A stretch of DNA of 64,000 nt from Micromonospora sp. WMMD961 (lineage in GTDB: Bacteria; Actinomycetota; Actinomycetes; Mycobacteriales; Micromonosporaceae). Positions 26,900 through 35,008 of this stretch are shown here, piece by piece. Positions within the stretch are counted from its first letter, which is position 1, and each line of letters opens with the position of its first letter. Location of the stretch: positions 2,200,501 to 2,264,500 of the forward strand of contig NZ_JARUBJ010000002.1 in the NCBI RefSeq assembly GCF_029626145.1. The letters run 5' to 3'. The position numbers and the translations under genes were made by a program. Below the pieces are notes generated by a model that saw only the letters and a program-made list of their open reading frames with translations, was not told the DNA's origin and did not search any database.

Positions 26900-27234
26900 A
26901 CGACGAGAAGCCGGACCTGATGACCCAGGTGACCGCCGCCTGGGCGAACGCCCTGGACGTCCCGGTCGCCGACGTGCCGCTGGACACCAACTTCTTCGAG
27001 GCCGGAGGCGATTCGCTGCTGCTGATCGTCGTGCTCGAGGAACTGGAGGGGCTGACCGACCGCCCGCTGGAGGCGGCCGACCTCTTCCAGCACAACACCG
27101 TACGGGCCCAGACGGAACTGCTCGCCGACGAGGGCGGGGAACGGAAGCTGACCCTGCTCGGGGCACGCAACCGCGGCAGCCTGCTGGGCCGGCGTCAGGG
27201 CGCGGTCCACACCGACGCCGTCGCGGACCGTTGA
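26896..27234 (+). CDS. Free-standing peptidyl carrier protein
   Basis: A 112-residue carrier protein with FFEAGGDSLLLIVVLEEL; Ser40 is the phosphopantetheine site. GTG start overlaps the TGA of the C-A-T-C synthetase (GTGA), so both are made in step. The carrier domain spans about 8-80; the last 35 residues are a basic tail (LLGARNRGSLLGRRQG) that could be a docking element. It has no adenylation partner in cis; the free adenylation enzyme at 35001-36542 is the obvious candidate to load it. It sits between the C-terminal condensation domain and the KS protein, matching its place in the assembly line. Confidence 0.88.
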   Translation: MNDEKPDLMTQVTAAWANALDVPVADVPLDTNFFEAGGDSLLLIVVLEELEGLTDRPLEAADLFQHNTVRAQTELLADEGGERKLTLLGARNRGSLLGRRQGAVHTDAVADR

Positions 27235-27249
27235 GGGGGGACGACTGTC

Positions 27250-30200
27250 ATGAGCGCAGACACCGATATCGCGATCGTCGGAGTGGGGTGCCGCTTCCCG
27301 GACGCCTGGACTCCCGGCGAGTTCTGGGGCAACCTCCGCAGCGGACACGTGTCCACCCGTGAGTTGAGCGACGAGCAACTGCGTGCGGCCGGTGTCGACG
27401 AGGCGACCCGGGCCGATCCCGACTTCGTCAGCGTCGGCGCGGCCCTGCCCGGCGCCGCCGACTTCGCCGCCGAATTCTTCGGCTACCTGCCGTCCGAGGC
27501 GGAGACGACCGATCCGCAGCAGCGGCTCTTCCTGGAGGTGTGCTGGGAGGCGCTGGAGTCGGCCGGGCACCCGGCCCGCCCGGACGGACCCGTCGTCGGC
27601 GTCTTCGCCGGTGCGAGCCCGAGCGCCTACATGCAGGCGTTGTTCGCGGCCAAGGCCGCCCGGGAAGGGTTGGCCGCCGCCGTCGACGACTTCGACCTGC
27701 ACCTGGGCGGTCAGGTCGACTTTCTCACCTCCCGGGTGGCGTACAAGCTGGGCCTGCGCGGTCCCGCTGTCGGCGTACAGACCGCCTGCTCCTCGGCGCT
27801 GTACGCGGTGCACTACGCGGTCCTCAGCCTGCTGTCCGGGGAGTGCGACATCGCCCTGGCCGGTGGCGCGTCGGTCTCCGAGCCGGTGGCCGGCTACCGG
27901 TACGTGCCCGGTGGCCTGATGTCCGCCGACGGGATGTGCCGGGCGTTCGACGCCCGCTCCACCGGCACTTCGTTCACCTCCGGCGTCGGCGCGGTCGTGC
28001 TACGTCGGCTCGCCGACGCGCAGGCGGACGGCGACACCGTGCTCGCGGTCGTGCGGGGCAGCGCCGTCGGCAACGACGGTGGCGACCGCTCCGGCTTCAC
28101 CGCGCCGAGCCCGTCCGGCGTGGCCGACGTGGTCGCCGCCGCCCTGAGCGTCGCCGGGGTCTCCGGTGACCAGCTCCGTTACGTCGAGGCGCACGGTTCC
28201 GGCACCTCACTCGGCGACCAGATCGAGCTGCGCGGGCTGGCCGACGGCATCCGTGCCACCACCACCCGCACCGGCTTCTGCGCCCTCGGCTCGGTGAAGG
28301 TCAACATCGGGCACTGCGGGTCCGCCGCCGGCATCGCCGGGCTGATCCAGGCCGTGCAGGTCGCCCACACCGGCGTGCTGCCCCCGCACCCGCTCTTCGA
28401 ACAGCCGCGCAACCCGGGCACCCTCGCAGACAGCCCGCTGTACCTGTCCCGCGAGGCGGACGTGTGCGCCGATCCGGACCGGCACGTGCTGGTCAACTCG
28501 ATGGGGCTGGGCGGCACCAACGTGGCGGTCGTGCTCGGGGCGCCGCCCGCGCCGACCCGCCCGGCGGCATCGGCCGGAGACGCGGTCCGTCTGCTGCTCT
28601 CCGCCCGTAACCGCACCGAACTCGACGCGATGTCGCGCCGGCTGGCCGACGCGCTGGACACCGGCGAACTGGCCGCCGCGGACGTGGCGTACACGCTGCG
28701 GGTGGGCCGGCCGGCGTTCACCGAACGCCGGGTCGTCACCGCCCCCGCCGAGCGGCTCGCCGCCGCGCTGCGGCTGCCCCGTCCGCCGGCCGTGCGTACC
28801 GTGCGGGCCGAGCGGCGTCGTCCGGTGCTGGTGCTGCCGCCCGACAACACCGCCGAGGCGGTGGTGCTCGACCGGCTCCGGGCCGCCCTCGGGTCCGCCC
28901 TGGAGATCACCGACCAGGCGGTCGTGCCGCCCCCGCCGGGACGCTTCACGCTGCTGCTCGGCGACGGCACGCCGGGCCGGGAGGGCCATCTGCTGCCCGA
29001 CCGGCCGAGCGTCGACGACGTCGACGAGGCGCTCGCCGTTGCCTGGCTGCACGGGGTCGACGTCGACTGGGCGGCGGTGCCCGACCCGGCGGGCCGCCGG
29101 TTGCCGCTGCCCACGTACCCCTTCCGGCGCCGCCGCTACTGGGCGCTGGACCGCATCGGCCCGATGAACGCGCCGGCCGCGCCGGTGCCCGCGGCGGTGC
29201 CGGCCGACGGCGGCGACGCCGATCCGGTCGAGACGGAGCTGGTCCGCATCTGGCGTGAGCTGTTCGGCGTGGACGGCATCGGCCCCGACGACGAGTTCGG
29301 CGTGCTGGGCGGTTCCTCACTGCTGTCGGTGCGGATGGCGCTGGAGATCCAGCGCTCGCAGGGCGTCCTGGTCAACGTGCACCGCGCCGGCGGCAGCCAG
29401 GCGACCATCCGCCGGCTCGCGAGGATGGTCCGCGCGCTGCAGGGTGCCGGCGGCGCCGGCCGCGGGCCGGAGGAGATCGACGAGGTTGCCGACGGCGACG
29501 GTGCCCTCGTCGACACCGACCTCGAGATCGACCTCGGCCCGCTGGCCCCGGAGCCCGCCGAGCCGGGCACCGACGTGCTGCTCACCGGGGCGACGGGCTT
29601 CCTCGGCGCGTTCCTGCTGCACGAGCTGCTGGCCACCACCACCGGCCGGGTCTACTGCACAGTACGGGCCGCCGACGAGGAGTCGGCCCGCGAACGGTTG
29701 GCCGCCGCGGCGGAGAAGTTCGCCCTGCCGGTCCCGGATCCCCAGCGGGTGCACATCGTGCTCGGTGACCTGACCGACATCGCCACGACCTGTGCGAACT
29801 ACCGCGACGGCCAGCTGGCCCGCCGTATCGGCTCGATCCTGCACTGCGCCGCGAAGGTGGTCTTCACCGAGCCGTACCGGGCGCTGCGCCAGGACAACGT
29901 GCTGAGCGTGGTGGACCTGGTGCGCTGGGCCCGCCGGCACGGCATCCGCGACGTCGGTTTCGTCTCGACGGTCGCCGCCACCCACTACGCCCTCGGTGCC
30001 GACGGTCGCATCCTGGAGACCCGCGAGCAGCCGCTGGACCCGCTGCAGGGCGGGTACGGCGTCACCAAGTGGGTGGCGGAGCGGATCCTCGAACGCGCCG
30101 AGCGCGACGGCATGCGGATCCGGGTGTTCCGGCCCGGCTTCATCCTCGGCTCCACCCGCACCGGCGCGTGCAACGACAAGGACCTCATCTGGGCCATTCT

Positions 30201-30693
30201 CGCCAGCGGCCTGGCCGTCGGCACGCACCCGCTCGACGACCGTGCGCTGCCGATGGCGCCGGTGGACCATGTCGCCCGCGCCATGGCCGAACTCACCGTC
30301 AGCAGGGGCGCGGCCGGTCGGGCCTTCCACCTGGTCGACCGGTACGCGGTCAGCCCGCGTCGCATGTTCCAGCTGCTGGCCGAGGCGGGGCTGCCGACCG
30401 CGGTGGCGCCGGCCGACGACTGGCAGCAGCAGGTCTCCGCGCAGGCCCTGGAGACGGGCAACAAGCTGCTGTCCACGGTGGCGCTCTACGAGCAGGAGGG
30501 CCACGAGCTGGGCGAGACGGGGCTCGAGGCGGAGGCCTGGCAGCCCTGGCTGGCCGAGCGTGGCCTGCGCCCCGCACCGTCGGGTGCGCTGCTGCGTACC
30601 TGCCTGACCTACCTCGCCGACCGTGACCCGGCCTTCGGCGAACTTCTGAACGACCTGCTCAAGAGGACGAACGACGGGGTGGAGGTGCGGTGA
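27250..30693 (+). CDS. Polyketide synthase: KS, collapsed AT, ACP, thioester reductase
   Basis: An 1147-residue module. KS (about 5-435) has the active Cys180 in VQTACSSAL, His315 in VEAHGSGT and His355 in KVNIGHCGSAAG. A KS-AT linker follows (about 445-515). The AT should span ~300 residues but only ~95 remain, from RRPVLVLPPDN (about 521) to AWLHGVDVDWAAV (about 594), with no GHSxG nucleophile; the post-AT linker LPLPTYPFRRRRYW survives. ACP carries GGSSLLSVR (Ser690). The C-terminal reductase (about 770-1147) has TGATGFLG and YGVTK (936-940), so the chain leaves as aldehyde or, after a second reduction, alcohol. There are no KR, DH or ER domains. The extender must arrive in trans. Confidence 0.93.
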   Translation: MSADTDIAIVGVGCRFPDAWTPGEFWGNLRSGHVSTRELSDEQLRAAGVDEATRADPDFVSVGAALPGAADFAAEFFGYLPSEAETTDPQQRLFLEVCWEALESAGHPARPDGPVVGVFAGASPSAYMQALFAAKAAREGLAAAVDDFDLHLGGQVDFLTSRVAYKLGLRGPAVGVQTACSSALYAVHYAVLSLLSGECDIALAGGASVSEPVAGYRYVPGGLMSADGMCRAFDARSTGTSFTSGVGAVVLRRLADAQADGDTVLAVVRGSAVGNDGGDRSGFTAPSPSGVADVVAAALSVAGVSGDQLRYVEAHGSGTSLGDQIELRGLADGIRATTTRTGFCALGSVKVNIGHCGSAAGIAGLIQAVQVAHTGVLPPHPLFEQPRNPGTLADSPLYLSREADVCADPDRHVLVNSMGLGGTNVAVVLGAPPAPTRPAASAGDAVRLLLSARNRTELDAMSRRLADALDTGELAAADVAYTLRVGRPAFTERRVVTAPAERLAAALRLPRPPAVRTVRAERRRPVLVLPPDNTAEAVVLDRLRAALGSALEITDQAVVPPPPGRFTLLLGDGTPGREGHLLPDRPSVDDVDEALAVAWLHGVDVDWAAVPDPAGRRLPLPTYPFRRRRYWALDRIGPMNAPAAPVPAAVPADGGDADPVETELVRIWRELFGVDGIGPDDEFGVLGGSSLLSVRMALEIQRSQGVLVNVHRAGGSQATIRRLARMVRALQGAGGAGRGPEEIDEVADGDGALVDTDLEIDLGPLAPEPAEPGTDVLLTGATGFLGAFLLHELLATTTGRVYCTVRAADEESARERLAAAAEKFALPVPDPQRVHIVLGDLTDIATTCANYRDGQLARRIGSILHCAAKVVFTEPYRALRQDNVLSVVDLVRWARRHGIRDVGFVSTVAATHYALGADGRILETREQPLDPLQGGYGVTKWVAERILERAERDGMRIRVFRPGFILGSTRTGACNDKDLIWAILASGLAVGTHPLDDRALPMAPVDHVARAMAELTVSRGAAGRAFHLVDRYAVSPRRMFQLLAEAGLPTAVAPADDWQQQVSAQALETGNKLLSTVALYEQEGHELGETGLEAEAWQPWLAERGLRPAPSGALLRTCLTYLADRDPAFGELLNDLLKRTNDGVEVR

Positions 30694-31556
30694 CCATGAC
30701 GCAGCGGGAACACCGGCTGGCGGTGCTCGGAGCCGGCACGATGGGAGTCGGCATCGCGACGCTGGCCGTCGGCTACGGCGTGCCGGTCGTGCTGGTCGAC
30801 ATCGGCGCGGACCGGCGGGCCGAGGCGCCCGCAAGGGTGAGCCAGCAGCTGCGGATGGCGCAGTTGATGGGGGGCCTGCGCCGCGACACGCCGACCGGTG
30901 AACTCACCGTCACCGACTCGCTCGACGCGGTGGCCGACGCGACCGTCGTGGTCGAGTCCATCACCGAGCGGCCGGAGTGGAAGGCCAAGCTGGTGGGGGA
31001 GGTCACCGCCGTTCTGCCCGCCGGTACGCCGGTGCTGACCAACACCTCCGGCATTCCCGTCGACGAACTGGCCGGGGCGGCGGCCCGCCCGGGCGACGTG
31101 CTGGGCGCGCACTTCATGAATCCGCCGTACCTGATCCGGGCCATCGAGGTGGTTCGTGGCCCGCGTACCACGCAGGCCGGCCTCGACACCGCGCTGGACC
31201 TGCTGGCCCGGTTGGAACGCGAACCGGTGGTCGTCGGTGACGGCCCCGGCTTCGTGATCAACCGGGTGTTGCAGCGAATGATCAACGAGGCGTCCCGGAT
31301 CGTCCAGGACGGCATCGCCGATCCGGCGGCCGTCGACGCTCTCTTCACCGGCTGTCTCGGGCACCGCACCGGCCCGCTGGCCACCGGCGACCTCATCGGC
31401 CTGGACAACGTCGTCGACAGCCTGCAGGTCCTGTTGGACCGTACCGGCGACGAGGGCTACCGACCCAGCGAACTGTTGGTCGGCAAGGTGCGGGCGGGCG
31501 ATCTCGGCCGGAAGACCGGCCGCGGCTTCCACGACTACCAAGGAGCGCGACGATGA
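30690..31556 (+). CDS. fkbK: 3-hydroxyacyl-CoA-dehydrogenase-like enzyme, FkbK type
   Basis: NAD-dependent dehydrogenase of 288 residues. The Rossmann motif VLGAGTMGVGIATLA is at the N-terminus, the catalytic His is in GAHFMNPPYLIRAIEVV and the C-terminal helical domain has GFVINRVLQRMINEA and TGPLATGDLIGLDN, as in hydroxybutyryl-CoA dehydrogenases. In methoxymalonyl/hydroxymalonyl pathways the FkbK-type enzyme oxidises the ACP-bound glyceryl (or seryl) alcohol to the aldehyde level. GTG at 30690 overlaps the PKS stop (GTGA); an ATG two codons on is also possible. First of the extender-unit genes. Confidence 0.88.
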   Translation: MTMTQREHRLAVLGAGTMGVGIATLAVGYGVPVVLVDIGADRRAEAPARVSQQLRMAQLMGGLRRDTPTGELTVTDSLDAVADATVVVESITERPEWKAKLVGEVTAVLPAGTPVLTNTSGIPVDELAGAAARPGDVLGAHFMNPPYLIRAIEVVRGPRTTQAGLDTALDLLARLEREPVVVGDGPGFVINRVLQRMINEASRIVQDGIADPAAVDALFTGCLGHRTGPLATGDLIGLDNVVDSLQVLLDRTGDEGYRPSELLVGKVRAGDLGRKTGRGFHDYQGARR

Positions 31557-31828
31557 CCACCTCGACCGGGGACCGGACCACGGAGGCCGTGCAGCAGGAA
31601 CTGCTGAAGTTCCTGGCCGAGCACACCCGCACCGACTGGGCGCCCGACACCGACCTCTTCGCCAAGGGTGGCGTCTCGTCGCTCTTCGCCATGCAGTTGC
31701 TGGTGCACATCGAGAGCACCTACGGCATCAGCATCACCGGCGACGACCTCAACCTGGACAACTTCCGCACCGTGCACCGGATGGCCGCCCTGGTTCATCG
31801 GCTTTGCGGGGAGGGCAGCGATGGCTGA
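31553..31828 (+). CDS. fkbJ: Discrete acyl carrier protein, FkbJ type
   Basis: A 91-residue ACP with KGGVSSLFAMQLLVHIE; Ser42 is the predicted phosphopantetheine site (GGVSS in place of the usual DSL, as is common for FkbJ-type carriers). It overlaps both neighbours (ATGA with the dehydrogenase upstream, 8 bases with the acyl-CoA dehydrogenase downstream), so it is part of a tightly coupled set. In the known pathway this carrier receives the glyceryl group from FkbH and is the platform for oxidation to hydroxymalonyl. Confidence 0.88.
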   Translation: MTTSTGDRTTEAVQQELLKFLAEHTRTDWAPDTDLFAKGGVSSLFAMQLLVHIESTYGISITGDDLNLDNFRTVHRMAALVHRLCGEGSDG

Positions 31829-32939
31829 CGTACGCGCCGATCTGGAGGTCCTGGTCGCCGACCTGATCGCCGACCACGCCGGTGAGTGGGACCGGCGCGG
31901 TGAGATCCCGCTGGAGGTGATCCGCAAGGCCGGCGCCGCTGGTGTGCTCTGCGCCCAGGTCGGCGCCGAGCACGGCGGCCCGGGCCTGCGCAGCGTGGAC
32001 AACGGCGAGCTGACCGCGTACGCCGGTGCCCTGTGCAGCTCGTTCCGGAGCCTGATGACCTCGCAGGGCATGGCCGCGTGGACCATCTCCCGGCTCGGGG
32101 ACGCCGCTCAGCGCGGGACGTGGCTGTCCAGACTGTCCGGTGGGGAGCTGGCCGCGGTCGCCTTCACCGAGCCGAACGCCGGCAGCGACCTGTCCGCCAT
32201 GGAGACGCTGATCGAGCTCGACGGCGACCAGGTCACCGTGACCGGCGCGAAGCGGTGGATCACCGGTGCCGCCTACGCCGACGTGGTGCTCGTCTTCGGC
32301 CGGTATGGAGCCGGCGCCGCCGCGGTCCTCGTCCCGACGACGGCCCCCGGGGTGACCGTGACCCGGGTGGCCCAGCCGCTGGGGTGCCGGGCCGCCGGGC
32401 ACGCCGACGTGCGCCTCGACGCGGTGCGGCTCCCGGCCGCGCTGCTGCTGCGCGGCGCCGGCCAGCCGCTGTCGCTGCTGGTGACCACCGCGCTGACGTA
32501 CGGCCGGATCTCCGTGGCCTGGGGATGCGTCGGCATCATGCGGGCCTGCCTGGCGGCGAGCGCCGCGCACGCCTCCGGTCGGCAGCAGTTCGGTGTCGTG
32601 CTGGCCGGGCACCAGCTCATCGCCCGGCACCTGGCGGAGCAGTACGTGGCCGAGCAGGTCGGCACCGGACTCTGCGCGCACGCCAGCGCTGCCTGGGACG
32701 CCAGTTCACCGGAGCTGGTCACCGCCGCGGTCGTCGCCAAGCACCGGACCGCCGGTGACGCGACCCGGGTGGCGTCCAGCGCCGTGCAGGTGCTCGCCTC
32801 GGCCGGCGCGCAGGACGGTCACGTCGTGGCCCGGGCGCACCGCGACGCCAAGTTGATGGAGGTCATCGAGGGCACCAGCGAGATCTGCCAGTTGATCCTC
32901 GCCGAGCACGTCCTCGCGACGAGCGGGGGTGGACGGTGA
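31821..32939 (+). CDS. fkbI: Acyl-CoA-dehydrogenase-like enzyme, FkbI type
   Basis: FAD-dependent oxidoreductase of 372 residues, the usual family length. Visible motifs are AFTEPNAGSDLSAMET (FAD/substrate loop), KRWITGAAYADVVLVFGR, the SGRQQFGVVLAGHQLIARHLAE helix and, near the end, EVIEGTSEICQLILAEHVL, where Glu-Gly-Thr contacts FAD. In the FkbHIJK pathway this enzyme carries the ACP-bound aldehyde to the carboxylate (malonyl) level. ATG at 31821 overlaps the ACP stop codon. Its presence next to FkbH, FkbJ and FkbK homologues is the main functional argument. Confidence 0.88.
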   Translation: MADVRADLEVLVADLIADHAGEWDRRGEIPLEVIRKAGAAGVLCAQVGAEHGGPGLRSVDNGELTAYAGALCSSFRSLMTSQGMAAWTISRLGDAAQRGTWLSRLSGGELAAVAFTEPNAGSDLSAMETLIELDGDQVTVTGAKRWITGAAYADVVLVFGRYGAGAAAVLVPTTAPGVTVTRVAQPLGCRAAGHADVRLDAVRLPAALLLRGAGQPLSLLVTTALTYGRISVAWGCVGIMRACLAASAAHASGRQQFGVVLAGHQLIARHLAEQYVAEQVGTGLCAHASAAWDASSPELVTAAVVAKHRTAGDATRVASSAVQVLASAGAQDGHVVARAHRDAKLMEVIEGTSEICQLILAEHVLATSGGGR

Positions 32940-33907
32940 CGACCGGCGACATCGGCATCGGCGCGATCCGCTGCCTGCTTCCCGAGGAGCGGACGGCGGT
33001 CACGGAGCTGCCCGAGCATGCCGCCCTGGGCGTGGCTGAGCAGGAGTTCGTCGCCACCAGCGGCGTGCGTACGGTCAGTGTCTTCCCCGACAGCGACCAG
33101 GGCGCCCATGCCGCCCGGGCGTGCCGGGAACTGGCCGCCGACCAGCCGGTCGACCCCGATGTGCTGATCCTGGTCACCGGCCGGGCCCCGGACGTGCTGC
33201 TGGGCTCGGACGCCTGCCGGGTGCAGCAGGACAGCGGTGTGCGCGCGCCGTTGGCCTTCGCCGTGGACGGGCTGGGCTGCGCGGGCTCCAGCGCGGCCTG
33301 GGCGATCGCCCGGGACCTGCTGGTCGCGGACCCGTCCCGGCAGTCCGTGCTGATCACGCACGCCAGCCTGCCGACCGGTGTCGACCGGATCCGCTACCCG
33401 GTCACCGTGATCGGCGACGGCGCGTACGCGATGACCATGGTCCGGGGTGGCCGCCCGGTGCTGCGGGCGCACCGGATGGAGACCGACGGAGCCTTCCACG
33501 ACCTGTTCACTGTCGACTACAAGAGTGCGCCCTGGTACGAGTGGCGCGAGGAGTGCGCCTCGCCGGACCGGTACCGCTTCGAGCTGGCCATGCACAGCCG
33601 GGTACGGCTCGGCCGGCTGGTCGAGCAGGTGCTCGCGGACGCGGGCGTCGACCGGGGGCAGGTGGCGGCGACGGTGATGCAGAACGTGACCGCCAGCGCG
33701 TACGACTTCTACGCCGCGTTGTTGGGCCTGCCCATCCACCCGGTGTGCCGCCAGCACCTGACTGGGTTGGGTCATCTCGGTGCCATGGACGTGGTGCTCA
33801 ACCTCGACCGCCTGCTCATGACCAAGGAACTCGGTGAGGGCGACCTCGTCCTGGTCTTGAACAACAGTCCCGTGGCCGCCTGGACGGCCACGCTGTGGGA
33901 AGTGTGA
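32936..33907 (+). CDS. Beta-ketoacyl-ACP synthase III-like enzyme (KASIII)
   Basis: A 323-residue thiolase-fold protein. Candidate active-site residues are Cys115 in GLGCAGSS, His280 in GLGHLGAMD and Asn in NNSPVAAW (309-310), giving the Cys-His-Asn triad of FabH-like enzymes. The family includes condensing enzymes and acyltransferases such as CerJ, which move malonyl-type groups. Here the gene is inserted in the extender-unit operon (GTG overlaps the FkbI stop, nine bases before FkbH), not beside a fatty-acid operon. With no AT in the PKS, a role in moving the C2 unit from the free ACP to the PKS ACP is attractive but unproven; starter condensation is the alternative. Confidence 0.85.
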   Translation: MTTGDIGIGAIRCLLPEERTAVTELPEHAALGVAEQEFVATSGVRTVSVFPDSDQGAHAARACRELAADQPVDPDVLILVTGRAPDVLLGSDACRVQQDSGVRAPLAFAVDGLGCAGSSAAWAIARDLLVADPSRQSVLITHASLPTGVDRIRYPVTVIGDGAYAMTMVRGGRPVLRAHRMETDGAFHDLFTVDYKSAPWYEWREECASPDRYRFELAMHSRVRLGRLVEQVLADAGVDRGQVAATVMQNVTASAYDFYAALLGLPIHPVCRQHLTGLGHLGAMDVVLNLDRLLMTKELGEGDLVLVLNNSPVAAWTATLWEV

Positions 33908-33916
33908 GGAACGCTC

Positions 33917-35008
33917 GTGAGCGACGTGATCAAGTGCCTCGTCTGGGACCTGGACAACACGCTGTGGCAGGGAACCCTGCTGGAGGACGGTGAGGTCGTG
34001 CTCGCCGACGAGATCCGCGATCTCGTCGTGGAACTCGACGCCCGCGGAATCCTGCAGTCGGTGTGCAGCAAGAACGATCATGACCAGGCGTGGGAACGAC
34101 TGGAGAAGCTGGGCGTGGCCGAATACTTCGTCCTGCCGCAGATCGGCTGGGGACCGAAGTCCGAGGCGGTACGGTCGATCGCCGACCGGCTCCAGTTCGC
34201 GTACCGCACCATCGCGTTCATCGACGACCAGCCCACCGAGCGGGCAGAGGTCAACTACCACCTGCCCGAGGTGCGCTGCTACCCGGCGGAGCAGGCGCTG
34301 GCGCTGACCGGTCTCCCCGAGTTCACCCCCGCGGTGGTCACCGAGGACTCGCGCGGCCGCCGGGCGATGTACCAGGCGAACTTCCGCCGCGACGCCGAGC
34401 GGGCCGACTTCACCGGCCCGGACGACGAGTTCCTGCGTACGCTCGACCTGGCCCTGGAGATCCAACGGGCCCGCCCGCAGGATCTGGCCCGCGTCGCGGA
34501 GCTGACCGAGCGGACGAGCCAGATGAACGCCACCGGGGTGCACTACAGCGAGGAGGCGTTGCGGGACCTGATCGGCGAACCCGGGCACGAGGTGCTCGTC
34601 GTCTCGCTGAGCGACCGGTTCGGCTCGCACGGCGCGGTCGGGGTCATCCTGCTGGCCCGCCGGCCGCACGCCTGGCATCTCAGGTTGCTGGCCACCTCCT
34701 GCCGGGTGGTGTCGTTCGGCACGGGTTCGGTGATCCTGCGCTGGTTGACCGACGCCGCTGCCAGGGCCGGGGTGCACCTGGTCGCCGACTTCCGACCCAC
34801 CGGACGCAACCGGATGATGGAGGTGGCTTACCGGTTCGCCGGCTTCACCACCGACTCGTGCGACTGCGCCGACGTGCCAGCCGCCGCCGACGTGCAGCTG
34901 CTGCACCTGCCGCCCGCCCCGCAGTCCCCACCGGGCACCATGCGGGTACGCGTCCCGGTGCCGTTCTCGACGGCCGCCGACACCGAGTGGGTGCGCGTCG
35001 ATGGTTGA
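33917..35008 (+). CDS. fkbH: FkbH-type HAD-superfamily glyceryl transferase/phosphatase
   Basis: A 363-residue FkbH homologue, usual length. The HAD nucleophile motif is at the N-terminus (LVWDLDNTLWQGTL), the second motif is in SVCSKND and the Asp pair FIDDQPTERAEV closes the active site; the C-terminal half (LTERTSQMNATGVHY, SDRFGSHGAVGVI) is the family's acyltransferase-like domain. Characterised members convert 1,3-bisphosphoglycerate to glyceryl-ACP, the first step to hydroxymalonyl- or methoxymalonyl-ACP. No FkbG-type O-methyltransferase is seen in the window, so the free hydroxyl form is predicted. GTG start; 8-base overlap with the adenylation gene downstream. Confidence 0.92.
   Translation: MSDVIKCLVWDLDNTLWQGTLLEDGEVVLADEIRDLVVELDARGILQSVCSKNDHDQAWERLEKLGVAEYFVLPQIGWGPKSEAVRSIADRLQFAYRTIAFIDDQPTERAEVNYHLPEVRCYPAEQALALTGLPEFTPAVVTEDSRGRRAMYQANFRRDAERADFTGPDDEFLRTLDLALEIQRARPQDLARVAELTERTSQMNATGVHYSEEALRDLIGEPGHEVLVVSLSDRFGSHGAVGVILLARRPHAWHLRLLATSCRVVSFGTGSVILRWLTDAAARAGVHLVADFRPTGRNRMMEVAYRFAGFTTDSCDCADVPAAADVQLLHLPPAPQSPPGTMRVRVPVPFSTAADTEWVRVDG

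Noticed and set aside
27250..30693. A standard trans-AT PKS module
   Set aside because: The retained AT edges and post-AT linker suggest loss of a cis-AT, and no trans-AT gene lies in the window; left as an open question rather than asserted.
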